In this document: one piece after another, positions 10,203-20,656 of the stretch
Layout: the number at the start of each line of letters is the position of its first letter
Numbering within the stretch: the stretch's first letter is position 1
Origin: Methylobacterium sp. Leaf108
Lineage (GTDB): Bacteria > Pseudomonadota > Alphaproteobacteria > Rhizobiales > Beijerinckiaceae
Direction of reading: 5' to 3'
DNA: 64,000 nt
Assembly (NCBI RefSeq): GCF_001423265.1
Contig: NZ_LMND01000023.1
Span: 248,001 to 312,000, forward strand
The notes under the pieces: model-generated
Seen by the model: only the letters and a program-made list of their open reading frames with translations
Databases searched by the model: none
What the model was told of the DNA's origin: nothing
Position numbers and translations under genes: made by a program

Positions 10203-10517
10203 GGGGTATCCGAAGCGAGTCGAGCCCGTCACGCGACAGACCGCGGAAATGCGGCCGGCAACGCCGGGTCCTTCAATCGAGCTATCGCGCCGCAATATAA
10301 GGTCGCGCCCCATCCGGCAAGGGCAGTGTCGGCATCGCCCCGCGACGGGCCGCGGTTTCGCGGCACCGGAAGATGCACCGTCCGGCACGGGCAGCGTCGG
10401 TGATCGACGTTCACGAATGCGTTGATTGCCCCGTCCCGGGACCGCGAGAGGCCGACGCGTTAACCATCCGGTAACCATGCGGGACGTCAATGATTGGGTA
10501 AGGAATCGCGAGAGACC
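10203..10517. other. Divergent spacer between typA and minC
   Basis: Carries both promoters. The minC-proximal end has a direct repeat of about 8 bases that matches CtrA half-sites (see the separate entry). No open frame here has a plausible ribosome binding site, and no structured RNA was recognised. Confidence 0.4.
10460..10478 (+). promoter_or_regulatory. Candidate CtrA binding site upstream of minCDE
   Basis: TTAACCAT at 10460-10467 is a perfect CtrA half-site. GTAACCAT follows at 10471-10478, so the whole reads TTAA-N7-GTAAC, one mismatch from the consensus TTAA-N7-TTAAC. It lies about 40 bases before the minC GTG. CtrA control of Min genes is reported in rhizobia, which makes the placement sensible. 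Direct evidence is only the sequence match. Confidence 0.5.
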
Positions 10518-11201
10518 GTGACCCAAACCTCCCCCACCCGCCGTGCCGTCCAGATTCGGGGCCGGGCCTTCAAGGCCCTGATCCTGACTCCGGCGACGCC
10601 CATCGACGACTGGTTCGTCGATATCGACGCTTCGCTGAGGCGCTCGCCGACCCTGTTCGACGGTCGCCCGGTGATCCTCGACGTGGCGACCCTGGCTCCC
10701 GACCGGCTCGGCCTGCAGGCCGTGCTCGCCGGGCTGACAGCCCGCAAGATTCGCATCCTCGGCATCGAGGGTGCGGCCCCGGCCCTCTCCGACCTCGCGT
10801 TCCCCCCTCTCCTTTCCGCCGGCCGGCCGGTGGCGACCATCGAGATCCCGGTCGAGCCCTCGGAGGCCGACCTGACATCGCTGGTCGTCGAAGGCTCGGT
10901 CCGGTCCGGTCAGTCGATCGTCCACCGCGGCGGCGACGTCACGGTGATGGGGTCCGTCTCCTCGGGGGCGGAGATCCTGGCCGGCGGCTCGATCCACGTC
11001 TACGGCGCCCTGCGCGGCCGGGCCATCGCGGGTGCGGCCCGCAACCCGCGCGCACGCATCTACTGCCGCAAGTTCGAGCCCGAACTCCTCGGGATCGACC
11101 GCCTCGTCCGCACCGCCGAGGACATGGGACCGGCCTTCCGCGGACGTTCCGCGCAGGTCTGGCTCGACGGCAGCGCCATCAAGATTGCAGCTCTGGAATA
11201 A
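10518..11201 (+). CDS. minC: Septum site-determining protein MinC
   Basis: 227 residues. It is the FtsZ-ring inhibitor that is recruited to the membrane by MinD and clears the cell poles of division. The N-terminal FtsZ-binding domain spans about 10-100. After a linker comes the right-handed beta-helix with its repeating glycines (SIVHRGGDVTVMGSVSSGAE, then LAGGSIHVYGALRGRAIAGA), which binds MinD. The GTG at 10518 is the likely start because similarity begins at about residue 10; a TTG at 10494 is the alternative. minD begins 15 bases after the stop and minE overlaps minD, so minCDE is one operon. Confidence 0.92.
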   Translation: MTQTSPTRRAVQIRGRAFKALILTPATPIDDWFVDIDASLRRSPTLFDGRPVILDVATLAPDRLGLQAVLAGLTARKIRILGIEGAAPALSDLAFPPLLSAGRPVATIEIPVEPSEADLTSLVVEGSVRSGQSIVHRGGDVTVMGSVSSGAEILAGGSIHVYGALRGRAIAGAARNPRARIYCRKFEPELLGIDRLVRTAEDMGPAFRGRSAQVWLDGSAIKIAALE

Positions 11202-11216
11202 GGGAACAGACCCACG

Positions 11217-12032
11217 ATGGCCAAAATTCTGGTCGTGACTTCAGGTAAGGGCGGCGTCGGCAAGACGACCACCACGGCCGCCCTCGGGGCGGCACTCGCA
11301 CAGGGCGGCGCCAGCGTCGCCGTGGTCGACTTCGACGTCGGCCTGCGCAACCTCGACCTCGTCATGGGGGCCGAGCGCCGGGTCGTCTACGACCTCATCA
11401 ACGTCGTGAACGGCGACGCCAAGCTCAACCAGGCCCTCATCCGCGACAAGCGGCTCGAGAACCTGTCGCTGCTCCCGGCCTCGCAGACCCGCGACAAGGA
11501 TGCCCTCACCGATGCCGGCGTCGCCCGCGTCATGGAGGAACTGCGCGAGAAATTCGACTGGGTGATCTGCGATTCCCCCGCCGGCATCGAGCGCGGCGCC
11601 ACGCTGGCCATGCGCCACGCCGACCTCGCCGTGGTGGTGACGAACCCGGAGGTGTCCTCGGTGCGCGATTCCGACCGCATCATCGGGCTCCTCGACTCCA
11701 AGACGGTCAAGGCCGAGCGCGGCGAGACGATGGAGAAGCACCTCATCCTCAGCCGCTACGACCCCTCCCGCGCCGAGCGCGGCGACATGCTCAAGATCGA
11801 CGACGTGCTCGAGATCCTCTCGATCCCGCTGCTCGCCATCATCCCCGAGAGCATGGAGGTCCTGCGCGCCTCGAACGTCGGTTGCCCGGTGACCATGAAC
11901 AACCCGCAGAGCGCGCCGGCCCGCGCCTACATCGACGCGGCCCGTCGCCTCAACGGCGAGACCGTGGCGATGACCGTGCCCTCCGAGAAGAAGTCGTTCA
12001 TGGACAAACTGCTCATGCGGAGGGCGGCATGA
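11217..12032 (+). CDS. minD: Septum site-determining ATPase MinD
   Basis: 271 residues. This ParA/MinD ATPase dimerises on the membrane with ATP, carries MinC, and is released by MinE. The deviant Walker A is [10 protein letters not shown] (about 9-18). Walker B-like [10 protein letters not shown] and the C-terminal amphipathic membrane-targeting helix [13 protein letters not shown] are intact. ATG is at 11217. Its stop overlaps the minE start (ATGA). Confidence 0.97.
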   Translation: MAKILVVTSGKGGVGKTTTTAALGAALAQGGASVAVVDFDVGLRNLDLVMGAERRVVYDLINVVNGDAKLNQALIRDKRLENLSLLPASQTRDKDALTDAGVARVMEELREKFDWVICDSPAGIERGATLAMRHADLAVVVTNPEVSSVRDSDRIIGLLDSKTVKAERGETMEKHLILSRYDPSRAERGDMLKIDDVLEILSIPLLAIIPESMEVLRASNVGCPVTMNNPQSAPARAYIDAARRLNGETVAMTVPSEKKSFMDKLLMRRAA

Positions 12033-12307
12033 ACCTGTTCAACATCTTCAGTCTTTTCAACCGCCGCCCCACGGCGCGGGTCGCCCGCGACCGGCTGCAA
12101 CTGATCCTCGCCCATGAGCGCGCCGGCGCCGGCGGCTCGGACCTCGTGCTGCTCTTGCGCGAGGAGATCCTGGCCGTCATCGCCAAGCACGTCACGGTGG
12201 AGCGCGACAAGGTCCAGATCCGCCTGGAGCGCGGCGTCGGGGTCTCGACCCTGGGCGTCGACATCGAACTGCCGGTTCAGGTCAGCGGCCGCCTGGCGGC
12301 GGCGTGA
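12029..12307 (+). CDS. minE: Cell division topological factor MinE
   Basis: 92 residues. MinE stimulates MinD ATPase and drives its oscillation. The N-terminal amphipathic LFNIFSLF membrane anchor, the [17 protein letters not shown]inD-binding segment (about 17-33) and the C-terminal alpha/beta dimerisation domain are present. The start overlaps minD by four bases. Confidence 0.95.
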   Translation: MNLFNIFSLFNRRPTARVARDRLQLILAHERAGAGGSDLVLLLREEILAVIAKHVTVERDKVQIRLERGVGVSTLGVDIELPVQVSGRLAAA

Positions 12308-12331
12308 GGCCTGTATCCTCCATGCACCGAC

Positions 12332-12356
12332 GCATCGCGGCCTGACGCCGCGATGC
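12332..12356 (+). terminator. 10-bp perfect hairpin behind minE
   Basis: GCATCGCGGC (12332-12341) pairs fully with GCCGCGATGC (12347-12356) around a 5-base loop, 24 bases after minE. There is no T-run. It may end the min transcript weakly. It also covers the ATG at 12353 of the next small gene, so it could limit that gene's translation. Confidence 0.5.
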
Positions 12357-12586
12357 CGACCGAAGACGCCAAGCACCGCGCCAAACGCTTCAACGAGGGT
12401 GTGAAGCTACTGGCGACGCTGTTCAACTCCCTGTCGATCGCAACGTTCGGCGCAGCCTTCGTGGTGCCGTTCGCTCAGCGCCATCTCGACGTGTTCCGTG
12501 ACGGCGGTTGGGTTTTGCTTTCCGCTGCCACAAGCCGACATCTCGTCGGACAGATCACGTTGCGCTTTGTCCGGTCGGAGGATTGA
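12353..12586 (+). CDS. Small putative membrane protein
   Basis: 77 residues with a basic N terminus (AKHRAKRFNEGVKLLATLFN), a hydrophobic segment at about 24-43, a second weaker one, and a charged tail. No family recognised. There is no clear Shine-Dalgarno sequence and the start codon lies inside a hairpin arm, so expression is doubtful. It is followed 5 bases later by a second tiny membrane protein gene, an arrangement that suggests a pair. Confidence 0.5.
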   Translation: MPTEDAKHRAKRFNEGVKLLATLFNSLSIATFGAAFVVPFAQRHLDVFRDGGWVLLSAATSRHLVGQITLRFVRSED

Positions 12587-12591
12587 ACGCC

Positions 12592-12738
12592 ATGACCTAC
12601 GGTTACGCGCTCCAGGTCGCCGGCGTCGCCCTGGCGATTTCCGTCATCGGCTTGACCTCGGTCTGGATCGCGGCCCGTAACTTCGATCGTAACACCCGGG
12701 CGATCGAGGATCGCGGTCGCGCCGACCGGCGACCGTAA
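12592..12738 (+). CDS. 48-residue single-pass membrane peptide
   Basis: One membrane helix (LQVAGVALAISVIGLTSVWI, about 7-27) followed by an Arg/Asp-rich cytoplasmic tail. It starts 5 bases after the previous small gene. Function unknown; the size and topology would fit a small regulatory membrane peptide, but nothing in the sequence proves it. Confidence 0.5.
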   Translation: MTYGYALQVAGVALAISVIGLTSVWIAARNFDRNTRAIEDRGRADRRP

Positions 12739-12742
12739 GACC

Positions 12743-13993
12743 TCACGCGCCGATGAAGACGCCCGCGATGGTGGCGCTCGTCAGGTTCGACAGGGTGCCG
12801 GCCAGAATTGCGCGCACGCCGTAGCGCGCCACCTCGCCCCTGCGCTCGGGCGCCAGCGCCGAAAAGCTCGCCAGCTGCACGCCGATCGAGGCGAGGTTGG
12901 CGAACCCGCACAGCGCGAAGCACAGGATCGCGGTCGTGCGCGGATCCAGCGTGCCGGCCGCCAGGGTCGGCGAGAGCTGCGCATAGGCCAGGAACTCGTT
13001 GAACACGATCTTCTGGCCGATGGCGCCGCCCACGAGCTCGGCCTGCTCCCAGGGCACGCCCATCAGCCAGGCCAGCGGCGCCAGGGCGACGCCGAGCACC
13101 CCTTCGATGGTCAGGGCCGGATAGCCGAACAGGCCCGCACTCCAGCCGACGATCCCGTTGAGGAGCGCGATGAGCCCGACGAAGGCGATCAGCATCGCTC
13201 CCACCGAGACCGCCACCGCGAGCCCCTTCTGGGTGCCGTCGGCCGCCGCCTCGAACACGTTGGTGGCACGCCTCTCGCCGAACTCGACCCGGGTGGTGGT
13301 CACCCGCGTCGGCTCCGTCGAGGGAACGAGGATCTTGGCGTAGAGGAGCCCGCCGGGGATCGCCATGACGCTCGCCGCCAGAAGGTAGGTCATCGGCACG
13401 CCCAGCGCGGCGTATCCCGCCAGGATCGAGCCCGCCGTGGAGGCCGCCCCGCTCGACATCACCGCGAACAGTTCGGCCCCCGTGAGCAGCATCAGGAACG
13501 GGCGCAGCGCCACCGCGATTTCGCTCTGCCCGATGACGACGGTGATCACGGCCGAGAAGGTCTCGATCGGCGAGGTACCGAGGAGGCGCTGCAGCGCGGC
13601 CCCGAGGACGCGGGCCAGGGCCTGCATCACCCCGAAATGGTACAGGAGCGCGATCAGCGCCGAGACGTAGAGGATCGGCGGCAGGATGCGCAGGGCCAGG
13701 ATGAAGCCCGAGCCGCCGAAGAGTTCGAGCATCCTGGGTTCGACGAGGGCGCCGAACAGGAGCGCGACCCCGCGGTCGCCATAGCCGAGGACGGTCTGGA
13801 CCAGACCGGCGGCCGCTTCGAGGCCGGCCCGCCCGGCCGGCAGGAACAGGACGAGGGCGCCGAGGGCCACCTGAAGCCCGAGCGCGGCGAACACGATCCG
13901 CGGCCGGATCGCCCGCCGGTTGGTGGAAAACAGGACGGCGACGCACAGGAGGAACGCGAGGCTCGCGCCGGCATGGATCAGCTTGTCGGTCAT
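12743..13993 (-). CDS. NupC-family concentrative nucleoside transporter
   Basis: 416 residues with about ten membrane segments. Family landmarks include FGALVEPRMLELFGGSGFIL, VIGQSEIAVALRPFL (the re-entrant nucleoside-binding region), SSGAASTAGSILAGYAALG, and GQKIVFNEFLAY near the second hairpin. It should import nucleosides with protons or sodium across the inner membrane. The ATG at 13993 (MTDKLIHAGAS) begins the first helix; the longer upstream frame is arginine-rich and unlikely. It converges with the small genes after minE. Confidence 0.92.
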   Translation of the reverse strand: MTDKLIHAGASLAFLLCVAVLFSTNRRAIRPRIVFAALGLQVALGALVLFLPAGRAGLEAAAGLVQTVLGYGDRGVALLFGALVEPRMLELFGGSGFILALRILPPILYVSALIALLYHFGVMQALARVLGAALQRLLGTSPIETFSAVITVVIGQSEIAVALRPFLMLLTGAELFAVMSSGAASTAGSILAGYAALGVPMTYLLAASVMAIPGGLLYAKILVPSTEPTRVTTTRVEFGERRATNVFEAAADGTQKGLAVAVSVGAMLIAFVGLIALLNGIVGWSAGLFGYPALTIEGVLGVALAPLAWLMGVPWEQAELVGGAIGQKIVFNEFLAYAQLSPTLAAGTLDPRTTAILCFALCGFANLASIGVQLASFSALAPERRGEVARYGVRAILAGTLSNLTSATIAGVFIGA

Positions 13994-14140
13994 GGTCCCC
14001 CGCCCGGCCCGTCTACGGCGGCCATGGCGGAGCCAGCAAGCACGATGCCGCGGGAGACGGGAACAGGCGCCGGCATTCACCCGTTATGGTCAAGCTGCGC
14101 CGTCGTTCCGGCGCTCCATCGATCGAAACGGAGTCAAGCC

Positions 14141-14269
14141 ATGAGCCTGATCGGACGCCTCGTCACCAAGATCCTCGGCACCGAGGACCGCACCGTCGTT
14201 CGCGACACCCGCAATTCCGATTCGAGCAATGCTATCGGCCGGCTCGTGACGAAGCTCCTGCGGAAGTGA
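14141..14269 (+). CDS. 42-residue basic peptide with an internal repeat
   Basis: The peptide starts with MSLIGRLVTKILG and ends with IGRLVTKLLRK: the same IGRLVTK(I/L)L amphipathic helix occurs twice, joined by a polar linker (TEDRTVVRDTRNSDSSNA). GGAG lies 8 bases before the ATG. The repeated basic helix could bind membranes or DNA, or resemble a type I toxin peptide, but no homologue is recognised. It sits between the nucleoside transporter and the ABC-F gene, divergent from the former. Confidence 0.6.
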   Translation: MSLIGRLVTKILGTEDRTVVRDTRNSDSSNAIGRLVTKLLRK

Positions 14270-14301
14270 TGTCGGCGCTGTGACGGAGACCGCGCCGGGC
14301 G

Positions 14302-15927
<1,626 letters not shown>

Positions 15928-16028
15928 GGCAGACAATCAGGAGCGGCAGGCGGGCCGAGGGGCCGGCCTTGTCGCGCGTTCCTACCGCAGCGCAGCATGA
16001 TGCGCGAGGCCCGCCGTCGCGGGTCTGG

Positions 16029-17216
16029 TCACCGCGCGGCGACGATGGCCTTCACCAGCGGCGCGGTCGGCACGGTCCTGAACCAGAACGAGCCGGTGCG
16101 GCCCTTCTCGTAACCGTCCTGGTAGAGTTTGCGCATGTAGCCGGTGTCGAAGCCGCGCGCCGCGGTGGTGTTGGGCGCCGTCTCGTCGATGTAGGTCAGG
16201 TTGAAGCCGATACCGTTGGCACGGGTGAAGGCGTAGGTCGAGGCGAGGGTGGCGCGGCTGCGCGAGCGGCTGGCGGTGGTGAACGACCGCTCGACGATGG
16301 AGAGGGTATTGTTCTGGGCGAGGTCGAATTCCGGTTCCAGGCGCCCGTTGATGACCACGTAGATGTCGGATTTGCCGACCTTGCCGCGCAGGCTCCCGTC
16401 CTTGAGGAGGAACGACTGCGGCAGCGTGAACACCGGCGTCACCACCGACCCGTCGACATGCATCTCCTGGAAGGCCTTGGGGCCGTCCTGGACGTCGATG
16501 AGCTGGGGCGGGAACACCGCGGGGATGCTGGCCGAGGCGGTGAGCACGTCCCGGAACAGGCCGACCGCGTTGGGGCCGCCGCTCGTGGCGATGGCGCCCA
16601 TGTTCCAGATCACCGCCCGCTGCGAATCGAGGTTGGTGGTCACCACGAGGAGCCGGCGACCCTTGGCGTGGGCCTCGGCCACCGCCACGAGGAGGTCGGG
16701 GGTGACGAACCGGCCGACGAGGTCGCGCAGGCGCCCGTCCCCGAACAGGCCGGAGCCGAACAGGACATTGGTGACGCTCGGCGATTGCACCAGGGTCGAG
16801 GCGATGCCGCTCGTGTAGATCTCGGTGAGCGTCGCGTCGTAGGCCGGCCCCAGGAAGGCGAAGGGCGCGATCAGCGCGCCGGTGCTGACCCCGGACACGA
16901 GCGAGAATTCGGGCCGGGTGCCCGAGGCGGTCCAACCATTGAGGATGCCGGCGCCATAGGCACCGTCGCCGCCGCCGCCGGACAGGGCGAGGTAGGCGAA
17001 GCGCGACGTCTTGGCGTCCTGCCGGGCCACCATGCCGTTGAAGGTACTCTCGGAGGCATCCGCATAGGCGCGAACGCCCGGGTCCATCCCCGGCACCACC
17101 GCCGCGGCGGCCTGCTCGGCGCTGTAGCCGACGCGGGGGATCGAGGAACAGGCACCCACCTGTGCCGCGACCATGCCCGCCACGAACGCGCGGACCCAAC
17201 CGGAGCGGCGAACCAT
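16029..17216 (-). CDS. Patatin-like phospholipase lipoprotein
   Basis: 395 residues. The signal peptide ends in a lipobox (VGAC), so it is predicted to be a lipid-anchored envelope protein. The patatin domain shows the glycine-rich oxyanion loop SGGGGDGAYGAG, the nucleophile elbow GVSTG and the catalytic Asp in HVDGSVV, so the Ser-Asp dyad is complete and the enzyme should hydrolyse acyl esters of lipids. GAGG lies 8 bases before the ATG at 17216; a second ATG six bases earlier is possible. The family appears in envelope maintenance and virulence; the substrate here is unknown. Confidence 0.88.
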   Translation of the reverse strand: MVRRSGWVRAFVAGMVAAQVGACSSIPRVGYSAEQAAAAVVPGMDPGVRAYADASESTFNGMVARQDAKTSRFAYLALSGGGGDGAYGAGILNGWTASGTRPEFSLVSGVSTGALIAPFAFLGPAYDATLTEIYTSGIASTLVQSPSVTNVLFGSGLFGDGRLRDLVGRFVTPDLLVAVAEAHAKGRRLLVVTTNLDSQRAVIWNMGAIATSGGPNAVGLFRDVLTASASIPAVFPPQLIDVQDGPKAFQEMHVDGSVVTPVFTLPQSFLLKDGSLRGKVGKSDIYVVINGRLEPEFDLAQNNTLSIVERSFTTASRSRSRATLASTYAFTRANGIGFNLTYIDETAPNTTAARGFDTGYMRKLYQDGYEKGRTGSFWFRTVPTAPLVKAIVAAR

Positions 17217-17399
17217 CGTCATCCTCACGCGTCCGAAGAGCTTGCGTTCGTTGCGACCGACGTGGGGCCGGGTCCGGAACGAGCTTGACCATAGTACCGT
17301 TCCGGCGGGCACCGGGCAAACGGCATCGCGCATCGGCGGGGCCGGCCCGGCATTCGGCGCCGACCTGAGGCATTGCGGCGACAGGTCCGGCCCGTGCGT

Positions 17400-18545
17400 T
17401 CAGCGGATCGGAACGTCGCAGGCCGCCAGGATCTCGGGGATCGCCGCCTTGACCTGGAAATAACCCCGGGTGGAGCGCGGCCAGATCGCCTCGTCCCAGG
17501 GCCGGCGCAGGCGCGCGACCGACGGCAGGGCGTCCGCCGACGGACCGACCGGCGCCCAGGGGGCGACGACGGGCGCACCGGCCGCGAAATCCTCGTCCGC
17601 GATGTCGGCCGGGCACTGGAAATGCGCCGCGGCTCGGGCCAGGGCGTCGGCCATGGCCGTGCGGTCGGCCTCGATCACCGGATCGGCCGCGCCGTCCGCA
17701 TGGGCCAGCAGGCCGCCGACCCGAACGACGCGGGCGCCGTCGAGGGGCAGGCTTTCGGGGTGGAGGTCGTCGAGGTGGATGAGGAGCGCGACGTCGCCGC
17801 GCGGGCTCGGGTCGGCGGGCGCCAGCTTCGACACCGGTCGGGACGCGGGCTCGTCCAGTGGGTCGGCCACCTCTTCGAGGCCCTTCGGGTCGAAGCGGCC
17901 GTCGGTGTGGCGACGGATGTTGTCGGCCCGCGCCAGATAGTGCTTGCCCCGGGTGTGAAGGCCCGCGACCCACCGCCAGGACAAGGTGTTGCTCGCCGGA
18001 TCGCCGTCGAGGAGATGGCGCATGAAGAAGTCGGCACCGAGTTCCCAGGGCAGCCGCAGCGTGAAGATCCAGATCGAGGCGAACCACATCCTGGCGTGGT
18101 TGTGGAGCCAGCCGAACTCCACGAGGTCGCGTGCCCAGTCGTCGAACCCGTCGATCCCGGTGCCGCCGGCCACCGCCTGCCCGTAGGCCTTGCGCAGGCC
18201 CGATTCCCGCTCCAGCCGCTCGTATCCGGCCACCACGCCCCGGCGGTAGTCGGCCCAGATGCCGGGCCGGGTTTCGAGATGGCCCTTGAAGTAGCTGCGC
18301 CAGACGACCTCCTGGACGAATTTCTCGGCCGCGGTCGCTCCGTGGGCGAAGAGGGCGGCCTCCACCACCTCCTGCTCGGTCAGGAGGCGGCGACGCAGGT
18401 GCGGCGACAGGGCGGTGGTCGTCGGCTCCGCCGAGGGTCCCCGGTCGGTGTTGCGGGTATCGGCATAGGCGCGGCCCAGGCGCGGGGCGAAGCGCTCCAG
18501 CCGTGCGAGACCATCGGCGCGGGTGAGTCTGGCTGTCTGCTGCAT
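17400..18545 (-). CDS. Photolyase/cryptochrome-like FAD-binding protein lacking the N-terminal antenna domain
   Basis: 381 residues. The protein opens almost directly with the FAD-binding helical domain of photolyases: TTTALSPHLRRRLLTEQEV, FVQEVVWRSYFKGHL, GWLHNHARMWFASIWIF and GDPASNTLSWRWVAG match the flavin-pocket and DNA-lesion motifs. The usual N-terminal alpha/beta antenna domain is absent. Instead about 140 residues follow the FAD part (from DVALLIHLDDLHPESL) that look like an alpha/beta fold. Photorepair or light sensing is possible, but the missing antenna makes the role uncertain. It is upstream of the patatin gene on the same strand. Confidence 0.8.
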   Translation of the reverse strand: MQQTARLTRADGLARLERFAPRLGRAYADTRNTDRGPSAEPTTTALSPHLRRRLLTEQEVVEAALFAHGATAAEKFVQEVVWRSYFKGHLETRPGIWADYRRGVVAGYERLERESGLRKAYGQAVAGGTGIDGFDDWARDLVEFGWLHNHARMWFASIWIFTLRLPWELGADFFMRHLLDGDPASNTLSWRWVAGLHTRGKHYLARADNIRRHTDGRFDPKGLEEVADPLDEPASRPVSKLAPADPSPRGDVALLIHLDDLHPESLPLDGARVVRVGGLLAHADGAADPVIEADRTAMADALARAAAHFQCPADIADEDFAAGAPVVAPWAPVGPSADALPSVARLRRPWDEAIWPRSTRGYFQVKAAIPEILAACDVPIR

Positions 18546-18602
18546 GACGGCAAGGGTAGGGCGGCCGCGCGCGGGGGTGATCCGGACACGACGACGCGGC
18601 CG

Positions 18603-20480
18603 TCAGCGGTATCCGGCCGCCTGCAGTTCGAACAGCTCGGCGTAGCGCCCGCCTTGGGCCTGCAACTGCGCATGGGTGCCGGTTTCGAGCACCCGGCCGC
18701 CTTCCAGCACCAGGATGCGGTCGGCCATGCGCACGGTGGAGAAGCGGTGCGAGATGATCACCGCCGTCCGGTCCCTGCTGAGATCGCGGAACCGCCGGAA
18801 CACCTCGAACTCGGCGCGCGCGTCCAGGGCCGCCGTCGGCTCGTCGAGGACCAGGATCTCGGCCTCGCGCATGTAGGCGCGGCTGAGCGCGATCTTCTGC
18901 CATTCGCCGCCGGAGAGGTCGACGCCGCCCTCGAAGCGCTTGCCCAGCGGCTGGTCGTAGCCGAGGGGCAGCCGGCCGATCACCCCGTCCGCGAGGCTGC
19001 GTCCGGCGGCGGCGGCGATCCGACCGGCGTCGTCCCGGGCCTCGATCCGGCCGACAGCGACGTTCTGCGAGGCCGTGAAGTCGAACCGCACGAAATCCTG
19101 GAAGATGACGCCGACGGCGCCGCGCACCGCGTCGAGGTCGTAGGCGCGCAGGTCGCGCCCGTCGAGGAGGATACGGCCCTCGGTGGGGTCGTAGAGGCGG
19201 GTGAGGAGCTTGACGATGGTGGTCTTGCCGGCGCCGTTCTCGCCCACCAGCGCCAGCACCTCCCCGGCCGACAGCCGGAAGCTCAGGCCGCGCACCGCCC
19301 AGGTCTGCGTCCCCGGATAGCGAAAGCCGACATCCTCGAACACGATCCCCTCCGCGATCGGATGCGGGAACGGCGCCGGCGCGGCCGGCGACCGGATGGT
19401 CGGAACGACCGCGAAGAACGAGAACAGGTCGTCGAGGTACTGCGCCTGCGACGCGATCTGGGAGACCCCGAGCAGCAGGCCCTCGATCAGGCCGCGCAGC
19501 CGCTGGAACGAGCCGGCGAGAAACGCGAGGTCGCCGATGGAGAACTCGCCGGCCACCGTGCGCCAGACGATGGTGGCGTAGGCGGTGTAGTAGGCGAGCG
19601 TGCCGAGCGCGGCGAAGCCCCCGCCCCAGGCGGCACGGCGGATGGCGAGGGAGCGATTGTCGGCCACGAGCTTGTCGGCGATTACCCGGTAGCGGGCGGC
19701 GATGTAGCGCTCGAGGCCGAACAGCTTGACCTCCTTGGCCGCCTCCACGCTGGCGCCGAGGTAGCGCAGGTAGTCGATCTGGCGCCGCTCGGGCGTCCGG
19801 GTCCAGGCCAACCGGTAGCCCTGGCGGTTGAAGTAGGTCTCGTTGAGGAAGGCCGGAACCAAGGCGCCGGCCAGCAGCAGGATCAGCCAGGGCGCGTAGG
19901 CCAGGAGGCCCGCGGCGAAGGTGGCCAGGGTGATGAGGTCCTGAACCTGGCCGAACATCTGCGTGATCAGGCTGGAGCGGCCGGTGACCTGGCGCCGCGC
20001 CCGCTCGATGCGGTCCTGCTGGGCGCTGTCCTCGAACTGCTCGAGATCGAGGGCGGCGGCGTGGCGCATGAGGCGCAGGCTGGCGGCGTTCCCGTAGAGA
20101 TCGGCCACGAGCCCGTCGACGAGGGTGCTGAGCCGTCCGAGCAGGTCCGACAGGACCGCCAGCCCGAGCTCCATCGCCACGAGCCCCGCGAGGCGGGCGC
20201 GATGCGGATCGGAGATCCAGGCGTCCCAGCCCAACGGGCGCGGCCGCCCGTGCTCGACGACGATGGCATCGAGGATGAGCTTGGCGAGGTAGAGGATCAG
20301 GACGGGCAGGCAGGCGCGCACCAGCCGCAGGGCGAGGCTCGCCACGAGCAGCCGCGGGCTGGCGGCGTAGACGAGCCGGACCAGGGCCGGCAGATGGCGC
20401 AGGGGCCCGAGGCGGCCGGCCGCGGCCCGGCGCAACCTCGCCGGATCGAAAAAGGAGCGTGAGAGCATGGCCGCGACCAT
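18603..20480 (-). CDS. ABC exporter, membrane and ATPase domains fused
   Basis: 625 residues: an N-terminal six-helix type IV exporter membrane domain (about 40-340) and a C-terminal ATPase (about 370-610). Walker A GENGAGKTTIVKLL, signature DLSGGEWQKIAL and Walker B EILVLDEPTAALD are complete. It should work as a homodimer. The substrate (lipid, peptide or drug) cannot be told from this sequence. The ATG at 20480 follows GGAAG; ATG codons at 20465 and 20510 are other options. It precedes the photolyase-like gene by 57 bases and may share its transcript. Confidence 0.88.
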   Translation of the reverse strand: MVAAMLSRSFFDPARLRRAAAGRLGPLRHLPALVRLVYAASPRLLVASLALRLVRACLPVLILYLAKLILDAIVVEHGRPRPLGWDAWISDPHRARLAGLVAMELGLAVLSDLLGRLSTLVDGLVADLYGNAASLRLMRHAAALDLEQFEDSAQQDRIERARRQVTGRSSLITQMFGQVQDLITLATFAAGLLAYAPWLILLLAGALVPAFLNETYFNRQGYRLAWTRTPERRQIDYLRYLGASVEAAKEVKLFGLERYIAARYRVIADKLVADNRSLAIRRAAWGGGFAALGTLAYYTAYATIVWRTVAGEFSIGDLAFLAGSFQRLRGLIEGLLLGVSQIASQAQYLDDLFSFFAVVPTIRSPAAPAPFPHPIAEGIVFEDVGFRYPGTQTWAVRGLSFRLSAGEVLALVGENGAGKTTIVKLLTRLYDPTEGRILLDGRDLRAYDLDAVRGAVGVIFQDFVRFDFTASQNVAVGRIEARDDAGRIAAAAGRSLADGVIGRLPLGYDQPLGKRFEGGVDLSGGEWQKIALSRAYMREAEILVLDEPTAALDARAEFEVFRRFRDLSRDRTAVIISHRFSTVRMADRILVLEGGRVLETGTHAQLQAQGGRYAELFELQAAGYR

Positions 20481-20656
20481 GACGCGGACGCTTCCACGCG
20501 TCGATCCCGTCATCCGGTCGCAGCCGGCCGGCGGGTGCACGTCACGGTGCCCGAGTATATGCCGGCGATTGCCGGTGGATGGAGGATGCGGCGGCGCGAC
20601 GGCTCACCGATGCTCGTGGTAGCGTCCGGCACTATCGTTGCCTGAAGCGGAACACG

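Noticed and set aside
17373..20462. 1029-residue plus-strand frame antisense to the photolyase and ABC genes
   Set aside because: Composition is that of a codon shadow (Gly/Arg/Asp/His-rich, no domain) and it lies over two well-supported genes.
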